A DNA stretch of 64,000 nt, taken from NCBI RefSeq assembly GCF_951805225.1, contig NZ_OX638201.1, positions 4,836,001-4,900,000 on the forward strand. The letters run 5' to 3'. Shown here piece by piece: positions 15,075 through 24,579 of this stretch (position 1 is its first letter; each line of letters starts with the position of its first letter). The position numbers and the translations under genes are program-made. The stretch comes from an uncultured Flavobacterium sp. (lineage in GTDB: Bacteria; Bacteroidota; Bacteroidia; Flavobacteriales; Flavobacteriaceae). The notes below the pieces were generated by a model. The model made no database searches. It saw only the letters and a program-made list of their open reading frames with translations, and was not told where the DNA came from.

Positions 15075-16145
15075 ATGGCGTCACTATTATTTTCTCCACT
15101 TAAGATAAAAGAAATTACATTAAAAAACAGAATCGTTATTTCGCCAATGTGTCAATATTCCGCAATCGACGGATTTGCAAACGATTGGCATTTGGTTCAT
15201 CTTGGCAGTCGTGCCAGCGGTGGAGTTGGTTTAATCATTCAGGAAGCAACCGCAGTTTCTCCCGAAGCAAGAATTTCACCTTCAGATCTTGGAATTTGGA
15301 AAGATGAGCATATCGAGAAACTAAAAACAATCAACGAATTTATCGTTTCACAAAATGCCATTCCGGGAATTCAGTTGGCACATGCCGGCCGAAAAGCAAG
15401 TGTTTCTGCTCCTTGGGAAGGCAATAAAAAATTAGATTTCGCTCAAGGCGGATGGCAGACAGTTTCGGCAAGCGCGATTCCGTATCACGATGACGAACCG
15501 TTTCTTCCGGAAGCTTTAGACAAAAATGGAATCCAAAAAATAATTTCAGATTTCAAATCATCAACAAGACGAGTTGTTGAAGCTGGTTATAAAGTGTTGG
15601 AAATTCATGCGGCACATGGTTATTTATTGCACCAGTTTTTATCTCCACTAACCAATATCAGAACTGATGAATACGGCGGAAGTTTCGAAAATAGAATTCG
15701 TTTTACCTTAGAAATTCTGGAAGCAGTTCAAACCGAATGGCCTTCAGATTTGCCTTTATTCGTTAGAATTTCAGCAACAGATTGGGCAGAAGGTGGATGG
15801 AATCCGGAAGAATCTGTACAACTTTCGAAAATATTAAAAGAAAAAGGAATAGACCTGATCGATGTTTCGTCAGGCGGATTAGTTTCTTATCAAAAAATTC
15901 CTGTTGGACCAGGTTATCAGGTTAATTTTGCAGCTAAAATCAAAAAAGAAGCACAAATAATAACCGGAGCAGTTGGTTTAATTACTGAAGCCAAACAAGC
16001 CGAAGAAATTTTAAAAAACAATCAGGCCGATTTGGTTTTGTTCGCCAGAGAATCGCTAAGAAATCCAAACTTACCTTTAGATTTTGCCAAAGAATTAAAC
16101 GACGATATTCAATGGCCAAAACAATACGAAAGAGCTAAAATTTAA
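15075..16145 (+). CDS. Old Yellow Enzyme family NADH:flavin oxidoreductase (YqjM-like)
   Basis: A 356-aa FMN-dependent ene-reductase that reduces activated C=C bonds with NAD(P)H. The sequence has the class III/YqjM start LFSPLKIKEITLKNRIVISPMCQYSA (the Cys tunes the flavin). It also has the substrate-binding pair in EIHAAHGYLLHQFLSPLTN, the NRIRF segment and a late FMN-phosphate loop (LVLFARESLRNP). Length and motif order are complete. A separate Gfo/Idh/MocA oxidoreductase follows after about 110 bp containing a repeat. Physiological substrate not determinable. Confidence 0.93.
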   Translation: MASLLFSPLKIKEITLKNRIVISPMCQYSAIDGFANDWHLVHLGSRASGGVGLIIQEATAVSPEARISPSDLGIWKDEHIEKLKTINEFIVSQNAIPGIQLAHAGRKASVSAPWEGNKKLDFAQGGWQTVSASAIPYHDDEPFLPEALDKNGIQKIISDFKSSTRRVVEAGYKVLEIHAAHGYLLHQFLSPLTNIRTDEYGGSFENRIRFTLEILEAVQTEWPSDLPLFVRISATDWAEGGWNPEESVQLSKILKEKGIDLIDVSSGGLVSYQKIPVGPGYQVNFAAKIKKEAQIITGAVGLITEAKQAEEILKNNQADLVLFARESLRNPNLPLDFAKELNDDIQWPKQYERAKI

Positions 16146-16188
16146 ATTCTATTAACCCACGACCCGAGCGATAGCGAACAGGCGAAGC

Positions 16189-16238
16189 AATTCACGAATT
16201 ACAAAGCTTTCTTTTAAAATTAATTCGTGAATTCGTGG
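16189..16238. repeat. Inverted repeat of the ATTCGTG(A)ATTCGTGG family
   Basis: AATTCACGAATTA (16189-16201) and TAATTCGTGAATT (16221-16233) form a hairpin followed by CGTGG. Related copies lie at 60287-60368 and 60962-60992. Confidence 0.6.
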
Positions 16239-16259
16239 CGAAAAAAAATCTATACCAAA

Positions 16260-17300
16260 ATGCAAAAAATAAAAACAGCACTATTATCATACGGAATGTC
16301 GGGGAAAGTTTTTCACGCTCCATTTTTAAATATTCATCCGGGATTTGAATTATTAGGTTCTTGGGAAAGAAGCAAAAAACTAATTCAGGAAGATTATCCA
16401 AGCGTAAAAAGTTATCCTTCAATCGATGATTTATTAGCAGACGATGTCGATTTGGTAATTGTAAATACGCCAGTTGGAACACATTTCGAATATGCTAAAA
16501 AAGTATTATTAGCAGGAAAACATGCCGTTGTAGAAAAAGCATTCACTACAACTGTTGCCGAAGCCGAAGAATTAGCAACAATCGCAAAAGAAAAAGGTTT
16601 GAAATTAGCCGTTTTTCAAAACAGAAGATGGGATAGTGATTTCAAAACCGTCCAAAAAATAATTAAAGAAGGAGTTTTAGGAGATTTGGTCGAAGCCGAA
16701 TTTCATTTCGACAGGTATAATCCTTTATTGAGTGCAAAAGCACACAAAGAAACCGCAAATGACGGAGCAGGAATCCTGAAAGATTTAGGACCGCATTTAA
16801 TCGATCAGGCAGTTTGTTTATTTGGTTCACCAAAATCGGTTTTTGGAGATATTCGTTATACAAGAGACAATTCTTTAGTAGACGATTGGATTGATTTATT
16901 GCTGATTTACGAAAATTTCAGTGTGCGACTAAAAGCAAGTTTCTTCGTTAGAGAAGCAAATCCGGCATACACAATTCACGGAAAAAAAGGTTCTTTCTTA
17001 AAACCTCGTGGCGATGTTCAGGAAGATGAATTGAAACTCGGCAAAAAGCCAAACTTAGAATCTTGGGGAACAGAATCTGAAACTTTACAAGGACTTTTGC
17101 ACACAGAAATAGACGGAAAAGAAATCAGAGAGAAAATCCCAACACTTCAGGGAAATTACTTTTCGTTTTTTGATGGCGTTTATGATTCGATTGCAAACAA
17201 CAAAGTCGAACCAGTTACAGCACAAGACGGAGTAAAAGTCATGCAAATTATCGAAGCTGCAATCGCAAGTAATGCGCAGCAAAAAGTGATTAATTTGTAA
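16260..17300 (+). CDS. Gfo/Idh/MocA-family NAD(P)-dependent oxidoreductase
   Basis: This 346-aa protein has an N-terminal Rossmann fold (KTALLSYGMSGKVFHAPFLN), the family's EKAF block (AVVEKAFTTT, normally EKP) and a C-terminal alpha/beta domain with GAGILKDLGPHLIDQAV holding the catalytic-region His. This is the YdgJ/YvaA-like subgroup, acting on sugars or inositol-like polyols. I start at the ATG at 16260 rather than the upstream GTG at 16227, which lies inside a repeat. A strong terminator follows at 17369. Confidence 0.92.
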   Translation: MQKIKTALLSYGMSGKVFHAPFLNIHPGFELLGSWERSKKLIQEDYPSVKSYPSIDDLLADDVDLVIVNTPVGTHFEYAKKVLLAGKHAVVEKAFTTTVAEAEELATIAKEKGLKLAVFQNRRWDSDFKTVQKIIKEGVLGDLVEAEFHFDRYNPLLSAKAHKETANDGAGILKDLGPHLIDQAVCLFGSPKSVFGDIRYTRDNSLVDDWIDLLLIYENFSVRLKASFFVREANPAYTIHGKKGSFLKPRGDVQEDELKLGKKPNLESWGTESETLQGLLHTEIDGKEIREKIPTLQGNYFSFFDGVYDSIANNKVEPVTAQDGVKVMQIIEAAIASNAQQKVINL

Positions 17301-17368
17301 ATAAAATTGCCCGCGGATTTGACGGATAAAACGGATCAACGCAGATTTTTTTTAAAATTACATTGTAG
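17301..17368. repeat. Intergenic repeat fragment (CCGCGGATTT family)
   Basis: Contains GCCCGCGGATTTGACGG and ACGGATCAACGCAGATTTTT, words that recur in the inverted repeats at 38745-38850 and 55939-56193. It looks like one arm of that dispersed element. Confidence 0.45.
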
Positions 17369-17394
17369 AGACGCACAGCAGTGCGTCTTTTTTT
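17369..17394 (+). terminator. Intrinsic terminator
   Basis: Perfect 8-bp stem AGACGCAC, loop AGCA, GTGCGTCT, then T7, downstream of the Gfo/Idh/MocA gene. Confidence 0.85.
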
Positions 17395-17604
17395 ATGGTA
17401 TAGATAGAAAACCTTAGTCCCTTAGCATCTCAGAATCTTAGTCTCTTAAAAACAACCTTTGTCCCTTTGCAACTCTGAACCTTTGCCCCTTTTAAAGAAA
17501 TTTATAAACATACAACGTTATAAATTCACGAACTAGTCGGGTTTTATAGTCTGTAAAATTGCTTTTTAGTACTTTTATGGTATTAAATCTAAAATGCATT
17601 CACT
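17395..17604. other. Intergenic spacer before the MFS gene
   Basis: AT-rich spacer containing short imperfect tandem words (CCTTAGTCCCTTAGCATCTC, then CTTAGTCTCTTA and CTTTGTCCCTTTGCAACTC). No ORF. It must contain the MFS promoter; no confident box was found. Confidence 0.35.
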
Positions 17605-18822
17605 TTGATCAATTTCAATCCATTATCATTATTCCAAACCAAGGGAAAAATCAAGAAAGTCTATAGAGAGGCAAAAGCTTCCTATTTAAACCGAATTCGT
17701 TTTGCTGTTGGAATGTTTTATTTCGGAATGGGTTTGAGTTTTGCAACTTGGGCGAGTAGAATTCCGGATATTAAAACCGCCTTGCATTTGACCGAAGGAG
17801 ATTTGGGTTCAATACTTTTTGCGCTTCCAATGGGGCAATTGGTAATTATGCCTTTTTCGGGAAAAATGGTAACCAAATTCGGGAGTCACCGTATTTTAGT
17901 TTTCTCCTTAATAATGTATGTTTTGTGTCTGGCTAATTTAGGTTTGGCAACTTCAGCCTTACAATTATCGCTGGGATTATTTCTGTTTGGATTATTTGGA
18001 AATCTAGCCAATATCGCCGTAAACACACAAGGCGTTTATACAGAAGTTCTTTTTAGAAAAACCATTATGTCATCGTTTCACGGAATGTGGAGTTTTGCCG
18101 GATTTACAGGAGCTTTAGTTGGTTTAGGAATGTTAGCTTTAAACCTCACACCATTTCATCACTTTCTAATTGTTGGAGGAATTGTGTTGCTAATGGTTGC
18201 ATTGAATTTTAAATTTTTAGTCAAAGCCAAAGAAAAAATTAAACATAAAACTTCTGAAAAGAAAAAGCTTTTTGTAAAACCTGATAGTGCCTTAATCTGG
18301 CTTGGCGTAATTGGTTTTTGCAGCATGGCAAGCGAAGGCGTAATGTTTGACTGGAGCGGAGTTTACTTTAAAGATGTCGTGAAAGCGCCCGGACCATTAG
18401 TAATTTTAGGATATACTTCATTCATGATTATGATGGCAAGCGGAAGATTTTTAGGAGATGGATTAATCAATAAATTTGGTCGTGAACGTGTGATGCAAAT
18501 TAGCGGAATCATGATTTCGGCGGGACTTTTTACAGCAGTTTTTCTACCTTATATTATTCCTTGTACAATTGCTTTTATGGCAGTTGGTTTAGGAGTTGCG
18601 ACAATTGTACCAACTGTTTATAGCATGGCAGGAAAAAATCCAACAGTTCCGCCAGGCGAAGCTTTAACCATAGTTTCAAGCGTAAGTTTTTTGGGATTTT
18701 TAATGGGGCCACCAGTTATTGGTCACATTGCAGAAACTTTTGGGCTTAAATTTTCTTTTGCTTTTATAGGAGTTTTTGGTGTTTTGATTGCCTTTTTGGT
18801 ATCTAAAATAAGAACTACATAG
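17605..18822 (+). CDS. Major facilitator superfamily transporter
   Basis: A 405-aa, 12-helix transporter of the YbjJ/FucP-like group. It has FGMGLSFATWASRIPDIK in helix 1, the loop 2-3 motif SGKMVTKFGSHRIL, and repeated Gly-rich helices (LFLFGLFGNLANIAVNTQGV and the later MASGRFLGDGLINKFGRERV). The listed start is a TTG at 17605; an in-frame ATG occurs only inside the first membrane helix. A TTG start or a nearby non-ATG start is therefore most likely. Substrate is uncertain, perhaps a sugar or drug. Confidence 0.85.
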   Translation: MINFNPLSLFQTKGKIKKVYREAKASYLNRIRFAVGMFYFGMGLSFATWASRIPDIKTALHLTEGDLGSILFALPMGQLVIMPFSGKMVTKFGSHRILVFSLIMYVLCLANLGLATSALQLSLGLFLFGLFGNLANIAVNTQGVYTEVLFRKTIMSSFHGMWSFAGFTGALVGLGMLALNLTPFHHFLIVGGIVLLMVALNFKFLVKAKEKIKHKTSEKKKLFVKPDSALIWLGVIGFCSMASEGVMFDWSGVYFKDVVKAPGPLVILGYTSFMIMMASGRFLGDGLINKFGRERVMQISGIMISAGLFTAVFLPYIIPCTIAFMAVGLGVATIVPTVYSMAGKNPTVPPGEALTIVSSVSFLGFLMGPPVIGHIAETFGLKFSFAFIGVFGVLIAFLVSKIRTT

Positions 18823-18840
18823 TTTTTTAAGTTACTATTT

Positions 18841-18939
18841 GTCATTTCGACGAAGGAGAAATCACACTAGAAACTCTATGCCTAAAGTCGCCAATCTTTG
18901 TCGAGTTACGCGTGTGATTTCTGCTTTGTCGAAATGACA
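18841..18939. repeat. Long interrupted palindrome (ATTTCGAC...GAAATCACAC element)
   Basis: The outer arms are GTCATTTCGAC and GTCGAAATGAC. Inside them GAAATCACAC pairs with GTGTGATTTC, around a loop of about 45 nt. Over 20 bp of complementarity in a 99-bp element between two genes indicates a dispersed intergenic repeat, possibly also a terminator for the MFS gene. Confidence 0.7.
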
Positions 18940-19020
18940 TAAAATGAGAAAAAAGCTCCACTATCATTTTTATTTTAAAATTTAATTAAAAATAAAGCAA
19001 TTTCTTGTTAATTTTTAAAC

Positions 19021-19028
19021 TACATTTG
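19021..19028 (+). promoter_or_regulatory. -7 box candidate for the TonB receptor operon
   Basis: TACATTTG matches TAnnTTTG; a TTG lies 13 bp upstream, closer than usual. This would give a 5' UTR of about 145 nt. No riboswitch fold was recognised in it. Confidence 0.35.
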
Positions 19029-19179
19029 GCTTCAAATCAATATTTGTTTTGTTGATTTTGAATTTCGCATAACTCTTTTCCAGAAACCAATTCTATCTTT
19101 TGATGTAAAGATTAAAATGTTTTAAACCAAAGCAATTTTAATCTAAAAACTATTTATCAAAAATAAGTTGGGGATTTCT

Positions 19180-22017
19180 ATGGGAAAAAAATACGTGTTG
19201 CTTTTTATTTTATTGTCTTTTAAGGTTGCTTTTGCACAACAGGAAACTACATTCGTTGGAATAGTACTGGATTCGAAAACACAAAATCCTTTAGAAAATG
19301 TTGTTGTAAGTATTCAAAATTCGGCAGCGACAGAACTCACAAACAAAAACGGAAAATTTGAATTACATTCTGTAAAAACAGGCGAACAATTGCTTTTGCT
19401 ACACAGTCAGGGCTATAAAGATTTACTTTTAAAAGTCCAGTCAAACTTTGGGCAAAAAGTAAATTTAGGAATACTTCAATTAGAAGATCGCTTTTCAGAC
19501 GAAACACCTTCAGCCTTAATTTCTTTATTAGAAAGCGATTTATCAGACGATAGCAGTTCATCAGAAATGACTTCCGGTTTATTACAATCCTCAAAAGATG
19601 CTTTTATGCAAGCGTCCGCATTCAATTGGGGTCAAGCCCGATTTAGAGTTCGTGGTTTAGATAGTGAAAACGGAACCATGATGCTAAACGGCATGGTGAT
19701 GAACAAAATCTATGACGGAAGACCACAATGGAGCAATTGGGGCGGTTTGAATAACGTGCTAAGAAATCAGGAATTCTCTGTTGGAGCAGCAGCTTCAAAC
19801 TATACATTTGGTGGCGTTTTGGGAACACAGCAAATATTTACCCGAGCTTCAACGTATCGAAAAGGCACACAACTAACATTCTCAGGAAGCAATACAACTT
19901 ACAATTTACGAGCAATTGGTACTTATGTCTCAGGAATGAATGCTTCTGGTTGGGCATTTGCGATTTCGGCAGGAAAACGTTGGTCAGGAGAAGGCTATTT
20001 TGAAGGAACAAATTTTGACGCAGAATCCTTTTTTATAAGCGTAGAAAAGAAATTAAACAAAAGACAATCTTTAAATTTTACCGGATTTTATACACCAAGT
20101 TCTCGCGCAAAAAACTCGGCAAACACAAATGAAGTAACACAATTAACGAACGAGAAATACAATTCATATTGGGGCTTTCAGAATGATGAGAAACGAAATG
20201 CCAGAATTAAGAAAGTCGAAGAACCGTTGTTAATGCTTAATCATTATTTTAAGATCAATGAAAAAACAAATCTGAATTCGAGCGTAATGTATCAGTTTGG
20301 AAAAGTAGGAAACAGCACCATAGATTATCAAAACACAAACAGCCCGGATCCTACTTATTATCGGAAATTACCAAGTTATTACAGTTCTCTTTATGCAAAA
20401 GATAATGGAGAATTCTCAGGAGAATTTACGCCGGATTATGAAAGTGCCGAGAAAAGTAAAATATCATTTCTCAAAAATCCTCAAATAGATTGGGAAGCAA
20501 TATATCAGGCAAATCAAAAGCCAATTATAAATTCTAATGGAGTGATTACAGGTTATGAAGCTTCGCAAAGTCATTATGTTTTATATGAAGATCGAACCGA
20601 CGATAATACAATTGCGGCAAATTCAAATTTAAACATACAGTTTTCAGAAAATAGTGCTTTTGATGGCGGACTTACCTTTAGAAATTTGAAATCCCATCAG
20701 TTTCAATATCTTTTAGATTTACTTGGAGGACAATATTTTGAAGATAAAGATACTTTTTACAGCGGAGATGCAGCACAATCAGATTCGCAAAATCCGAATC
20801 GTCAAGTAAAAGAAGGTGATATTTATGGCTATAATTATAATTTTACAGCAACTACAATTGATGCTTTTACGCAGTTTAAATTCTCCTATAAGAAGGTTGA
20901 TTTTTATTTAGGACAATCTTATTCCTTTTCAAATTATCAAAGAGAAGGATTGTATCAAAACGGAATTTATCCAACATCTTCTCTTGGCAAAAGTGAAAAA
21001 GTCAATTTTGAAAATTTTGGTTTTAAAGGCGGATTCACGTATAAAATTTCAGGAAAACAGTGGTTGTTTTTTAACGGAATGCATCTTACAAGAGCGCCAT
21101 CACTTCGGAACACATTTTCGAATTCACGTTTAAATAATTCTGTTGTTGACGGAATCGAAAATGAAAATATCAGTAGTGCCGAAGCGAATTATGTTTATCA
21201 TTCTCCGAGGCTTAAAATGCGATTTACAGGATATTATACTTTGATAAAAAACACAACCAAAACTTCCTTTTTTTACGCCGAAGGAATTTTTGACAGAGGC
21301 GCAAGTTATAATAGTACAGATGCTTTTGTCAGCCAGACTTTAACTCATTTAGACAAGAAAAATATTGGGCTTGAACTGAGTTTTGAATATCAAATTTCAA
21401 TAACATTAAAATCGACTTTTTCTGCTGCTTATGGCAATTATACCTACAATAGTAACCCAAATGTTTCAATAACAAATGATGCAAATGTAGCCAAAGGAGA
21501 CAGTCAGGCAACTTTTGATTTTGGAGAATCTTATCTTAAAAATTACAAACAATCAGGCATGCCGCAACAAGCCTATTCATTTGGATTGGAATATCGAGAT
21601 CCGAAATATTGGTGGCTGGCATCGAACATTAATTATATAGCGGAAAGTTATATCGATGTTTCACCCATTGCAAGAACAGCAAGGTTTTATAAAAATTCGA
21701 TAAGCGGTCTGGTCTTTCCCGAAGCGACAGAAGAGCGCACATTTACATTATTAAAACAAGAAAAATTTGATCCAATGGTACTTTTAAATGTTTCCGGAGG
21801 GAAGTCGTGGAGAATCTCCCGAAAATACATTGGGCTTTTTGCGAGCATAAATAATGTTTTGGATTTAACTTATAAAACAGGCGGTTTTGAACAAGCCAGA
21901 AATGCCAATTTTAGAGCACTTAATCAAGATGTATCAAGTGGAACGCCGTCTTTTGGACCCAAATATTTTTACGGATACGGACGAACTTATTTCGTGAATC
22001 TGACCATCAGTTTATAA
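19180..22017 (+). CDS. TonB-dependent outer-membrane receptor with carboxypeptidase-like N-domain
   Basis: A 945-aa receptor. Start ATG at 19180 gives the signal peptide MGKKYVLLFILLSFKVAFAQ (a TTG at 19168 is less likely). Residues about 25-105 form a CarboxypepD_reg-like beta-sandwich (FVGIVLDSKTQNPLENVVVS). A plug region then contains RFRVRGLDSENGTMMLNGM, and a long aromatic-rich 22-strand barrel ends YGRTYFVNLTISL with a final aromatic/hydrophobic residue pattern. It imports a large or scarce ligand using TonB energy. The gene 21 bp downstream encodes a DUF5689 surface lipoprotein, so the pair likely works SusCD-style. Ligand unknown. Confidence 0.92.
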   Translation: MGKKYVLLFILLSFKVAFAQQETTFVGIVLDSKTQNPLENVVVSIQNSAATELTNKNGKFELHSVKTGEQLLLLHSQGYKDLLLKVQSNFGQKVNLGILQLEDRFSDETPSALISLLESDLSDDSSSSEMTSGLLQSSKDAFMQASAFNWGQARFRVRGLDSENGTMMLNGMVMNKIYDGRPQWSNWGGLNNVLRNQEFSVGAAASNYTFGGVLGTQQIFTRASTYRKGTQLTFSGSNTTYNLRAIGTYVSGMNASGWAFAISAGKRWSGEGYFEGTNFDAESFFISVEKKLNKRQSLNFTGFYTPSSRAKNSANTNEVTQLTNEKYNSYWGFQNDEKRNARIKKVEEPLLMLNHYFKINEKTNLNSSVMYQFGKVGNSTIDYQNTNSPDPTYYRKLPSYYSSLYAKDNGEFSGEFTPDYESAEKSKISFLKNPQIDWEAIYQANQKPIINSNGVITGYEASQSHYVLYEDRTDDNTIAANSNLNIQFSENSAFDGGLTFRNLKSHQFQYLLDLLGGQYFEDKDTFYSGDAAQSDSQNPNRQVKEGDIYGYNYNFTATTIDAFTQFKFSYKKVDFYLGQSYSFSNYQREGLYQNGIYPTSSLGKSEKVNFENFGFKGGFTYKISGKQWLFFNGMHLTRAPSLRNTFSNSRLNNSVVDGIENENISSAEANYVYHSPRLKMRFTGYYTLIKNTTKTSFFYAEGIFDRGASYNSTDAFVSQTLTHLDKKNIGLELSFEYQISITLKSTFSAAYGNYTYNSNPNVSITNDANVAKGDSQATFDFGESYLKNYKQSGMPQQAYSFGLEYRDPKYWWLASNINYIAESYIDVSPIARTARFYKNSISGLVFPEATEERTFTLLKQEKFDPMVLLNVSGGKSWRISRKYIGLFASINNVLDLTYKTGGFEQARNANFRALNQDVSSGTPSFGPKYFYGYGRTYFVNLTISL

Positions 22018-22038
22018 AAATTTAAAAACATATTTCTA

Positions 22039-23388
22039 ATGAAAAATAGATTCTTAATTCTCTTTTTAGCATCATTATTCGCCTTTTTTTATAGTTGTAA
22101 TAATGAAGTTGAAATTCCAAAATTAGCATGTACACAACCTGATTTAACGATAAATCAAACGGTTCAAAAAGTCAAAGATATGTCAGGTTTAGTTCCCAAA
22201 CAATACAGTTATAATGATGTAATTGAGGCATACGTTGTATCAAGTGATCAGGAAGGAAACTTTTTTAAGGCAATTTCATTTCAAACTTTGGCAACGGACA
22301 AAACACCAGCAATAGGATTTAGTATTCCGGTTGATGTTTCAAATTCCTATATTGATTTTCGTATTGGAAATAAAGTTTACATAAAACTTAAAAATCAGTT
22401 TACAGATCTGTATTTTGAAGGTTTACGCATCGGAAGTTTGTATGTAAGTAATGCCGGAGATCCAACAATTGGGAGGGTTTCGCAAAATGATTATAAAAAT
22501 GTATTAAATGCTTCCTGTACAATTATTGATGAAAGTCAGTTGGTTCAGACGGTTTCTATTGAAGAAGCATTAAACGAAAGTAAACTCAATACATTAATAG
22601 AATTAATAAATGTGCAATTTACGGAAGCAGCAATTGGACGACATTATTTTGAAGAATCAAATAATGTTGGAGGTTCTACAAATTGGAATTTAAGAGATAA
22701 AACAGGAAATCAAATTATATTCAGAACAAGTGGTTATGCCAGTTTTGCAGATCATTTTGTACCCGAAGGAAGTGGAAAAGTCAGAGGGATATTGACAAAA
22801 TTTGGATCAGATTATCAATTGATGATCAGGTCAGAAGAGGATGTAGAAATGAACGGGAAAAGAAACATTCCGTTTTTTGATGAAGATTTTCAAACGGTAA
22901 AGAATAATGTGAATTTTGCTTTGCCGGGTTGGAGTAATATTGTGCAAAAAGCTTCAAAATTATGGAAAAGCATGTTGTATGCCGGAAACGGATATGCAGA
23001 GTTTAATACAACAAGTACAACAGCTGCCGAAAATGTTGCATGGCTCGTAACTCCAAAAATCAATTTAGGCGATTATAAAAATGTGGTATTTTCTTTTAGA
23101 AGCGCACAACATGATTTAAAAGTTGATTCGCCATTGAATTCATTAGAAGTTTATGTGTCAACAGACTTTAACGGATCAAGTGTTACTAAAGCAAATTGGA
23201 CAAAACTAGAGGCTAATTTTCCATCATTGTCAACGCCTTCGCGACAGTTTATAAGTTCAGGAGGAATTGATTTGTCTTCATATTCGGGAAATATTCATAT
23301 TGCATTTAAATACATCGGATCTGGAAAAGATAAAACGCTTAACGGTGCTTTTATGGTGGATGATGTTAGAATTTTTGGCGAAAAGTAG
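22039..23388 (+). CDS. DUF5689 surface lipoprotein, partner of the TonB receptor
   Basis: A 449-aa protein whose signal peptide ends at a lipobox (FFYSCNNEVE, Cys20). Residues about 35-275 match the DUF5689 layout: an ACTQPDLTINQTVQKVK start, a Y-V-V-S-S-D-Q-E-G-N-F-F-K stretch and a long OB-like beta region. The C-terminal 160 aa, starting FFDEDFQTV, resemble a choice-of-anchor/MAM-like jelly roll with FSFRSAQHD and the final FMVDDVRIFGEK. Its position directly behind a TonB receptor is the usual genomic context for this family. Role in ligand capture is inferred. Confidence 0.82.
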   Translation: MKNRFLILFLASLFAFFYSCNNEVEIPKLACTQPDLTINQTVQKVKDMSGLVPKQYSYNDVIEAYVVSSDQEGNFFKAISFQTLATDKTPAIGFSIPVDVSNSYIDFRIGNKVYIKLKNQFTDLYFEGLRIGSLYVSNAGDPTIGRVSQNDYKNVLNASCTIIDESQLVQTVSIEEALNESKLNTLIELINVQFTEAAIGRHYFEESNNVGGSTNWNLRDKTGNQIIFRTSGYASFADHFVPEGSGKVRGILTKFGSDYQLMIRSEEDVEMNGKRNIPFFDEDFQTVKNNVNFALPGWSNIVQKASKLWKSMLYAGNGYAEFNTTSTTAAENVAWLVTPKINLGDYKNVVFSFRSAQHDLKVDSPLNSLEVYVSTDFNGSSVTKANWTKLEANFPSLSTPSRQFISSGGIDLSSYSGNIHIAFKYIGSGKDKTLNGAFMVDDVRIFGEK

Positions 23389-23526
23389 GTTGTGTTTTCT
23401 TTAAAAATATATTTAAAGTGTTGATTTTTAGATAATAATTTAATAGTGTACTGTTTTTGAGATTTAAACTGTTAAAAATTGATAGAATTTTGTATTTTGG
23501 TCATCCCAAACTAATACAAATACTAC

Positions 23527-24387
23527 ATGAAAACCTACTTTATCGCCATCATGATGATGGTTTTACCATGCATGCTGCACAGTCAGGACAGCCCGGTTCG
23601 ATTAAAACAAATTAACATTGTCAAAACAAATTATCAAAACTCTAAAGATGGAGAAATCGTAAATAAAACGGTTTTGTTCAAAGACGGAAAAATCCAGACT
23701 ATTACAACTTCTGATGTTATACAGCATTTCTTTTACAATCCTAAAGGACTTTTGGATATGACCGTAAAAGACAAAGTTGGAAGTGATTGGAAAGAAGTCG
23801 TAAATTACTCTTATGATGCTGATAATAACATTACAAAATTTGTAAAGAAATATCAGGAAGGACCTGATTATATTACTAAAGTTGTGACATTTGCTTATGA
23901 AGGCGCAAGGATAAAAGTAACAACTAAAAAAAGTACAAATCATCAGAATTTAGTTGATGATATAGAATATATCGTTGAAAACGGAATTATCGTAAGACGT
24001 ACTTCACGTGATAGAAATAAAGCAATTATTGGTAAAATCGAATATGTTTACACCAATGATAATGTTGTAAAACATAAAGGTTTGGTTGGAGATAAAATTT
24101 CTAAAACCTATACTTTTGATGACAAAAAATCTGTAGATCAGTTAATTGTTCAAAGTCTTTTTGGAGATAATTATAAAGTAATTGTACCGATGATTTCTTA
24201 TCATGAAGACGAATTTAGTTTTGAAGCAATCTCTTATAATAACGAAGTAAACTTTAGTCCATCGTCTGCAGTTTTAGTTGCTGTAAGTAGAAAATACAAA
24301 TACAATAAATTAAATTTTCCGATTTCATGTTCTCAAATTGAAGAAAATGGAATTGTAAAAACTGAAAAAACATTTATTTACGAATAG
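23527..24387 (+). CDS. Secreted protein of unknown function with YD-like strands
   Basis: A 286-aa protein with an N-terminal signal peptide, MKTYFIAIMMMVLPCMLHSQ. The mature part alternates short beta-strand pairs such as YNPKGLLDMTVKD, YSYDADNNITKFVKKY and YKYNKLNFPISCSQI. These resemble the RHS/YD-type repeats found in many short secreted Bacteroidota proteins. No enzyme motif and no T9SS tail. About 140 bp upstream and 190 bp downstream are free of genes, so it is likely monocistronic. Confidence 0.6.
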   Translation: MKTYFIAIMMMVLPCMLHSQDSPVRLKQINIVKTNYQNSKDGEIVNKTVLFKDGKIQTITTSDVIQHFFYNPKGLLDMTVKDKVGSDWKEVVNYSYDADNNITKFVKKYQEGPDYITKVVTFAYEGARIKVTTKKSTNHQNLVDDIEYIVENGIIVRRTSRDRNKAIIGKIEYVYTNDNVVKHKGLVGDKISKTYTFDDKKSVDQLIVQSLFGDNYKVIVPMISYHEDEFSFEAISYNNEVNFSPSSAVLVAVSRKYKYNKLNFPISCSQIEENGIVKTEKTFIYE

Positions 24388-24555
24388 TTTTTGTCTTTCG
24401 ACTTAATTTAAAAACCATTTAAAAATTAGATTTTATTGAGATTAAGTTCTTGATATTTTTAATTTTTGAATGGTTTCTGTTTTTAGGAAACATGATAAAA
24501 TGCTAATAAGAACTTAAAAAAGAAATTCTGTAAGCGTTAGTACCTTACAAATCAT

Positions 24556-24563
24556 TAAATTTG
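24556..24563 (+). promoter_or_regulatory. -7 promoter box of hflX
   Basis: TAAATTTG matches TAnnTTTG and ends 16 bp upstream of the hflX ATG. Confidence 0.5.
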
Positions 24564-24579
24564 CACCTTATTCAAAGCT

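Noticed and set aside
16227..16259. Upstream GTG start for the Gfo/Idh/MocA gene
   Set aside because: It lies within an intergenic repeat and adds 11 non-conserved residues before a normal Rossmann start.
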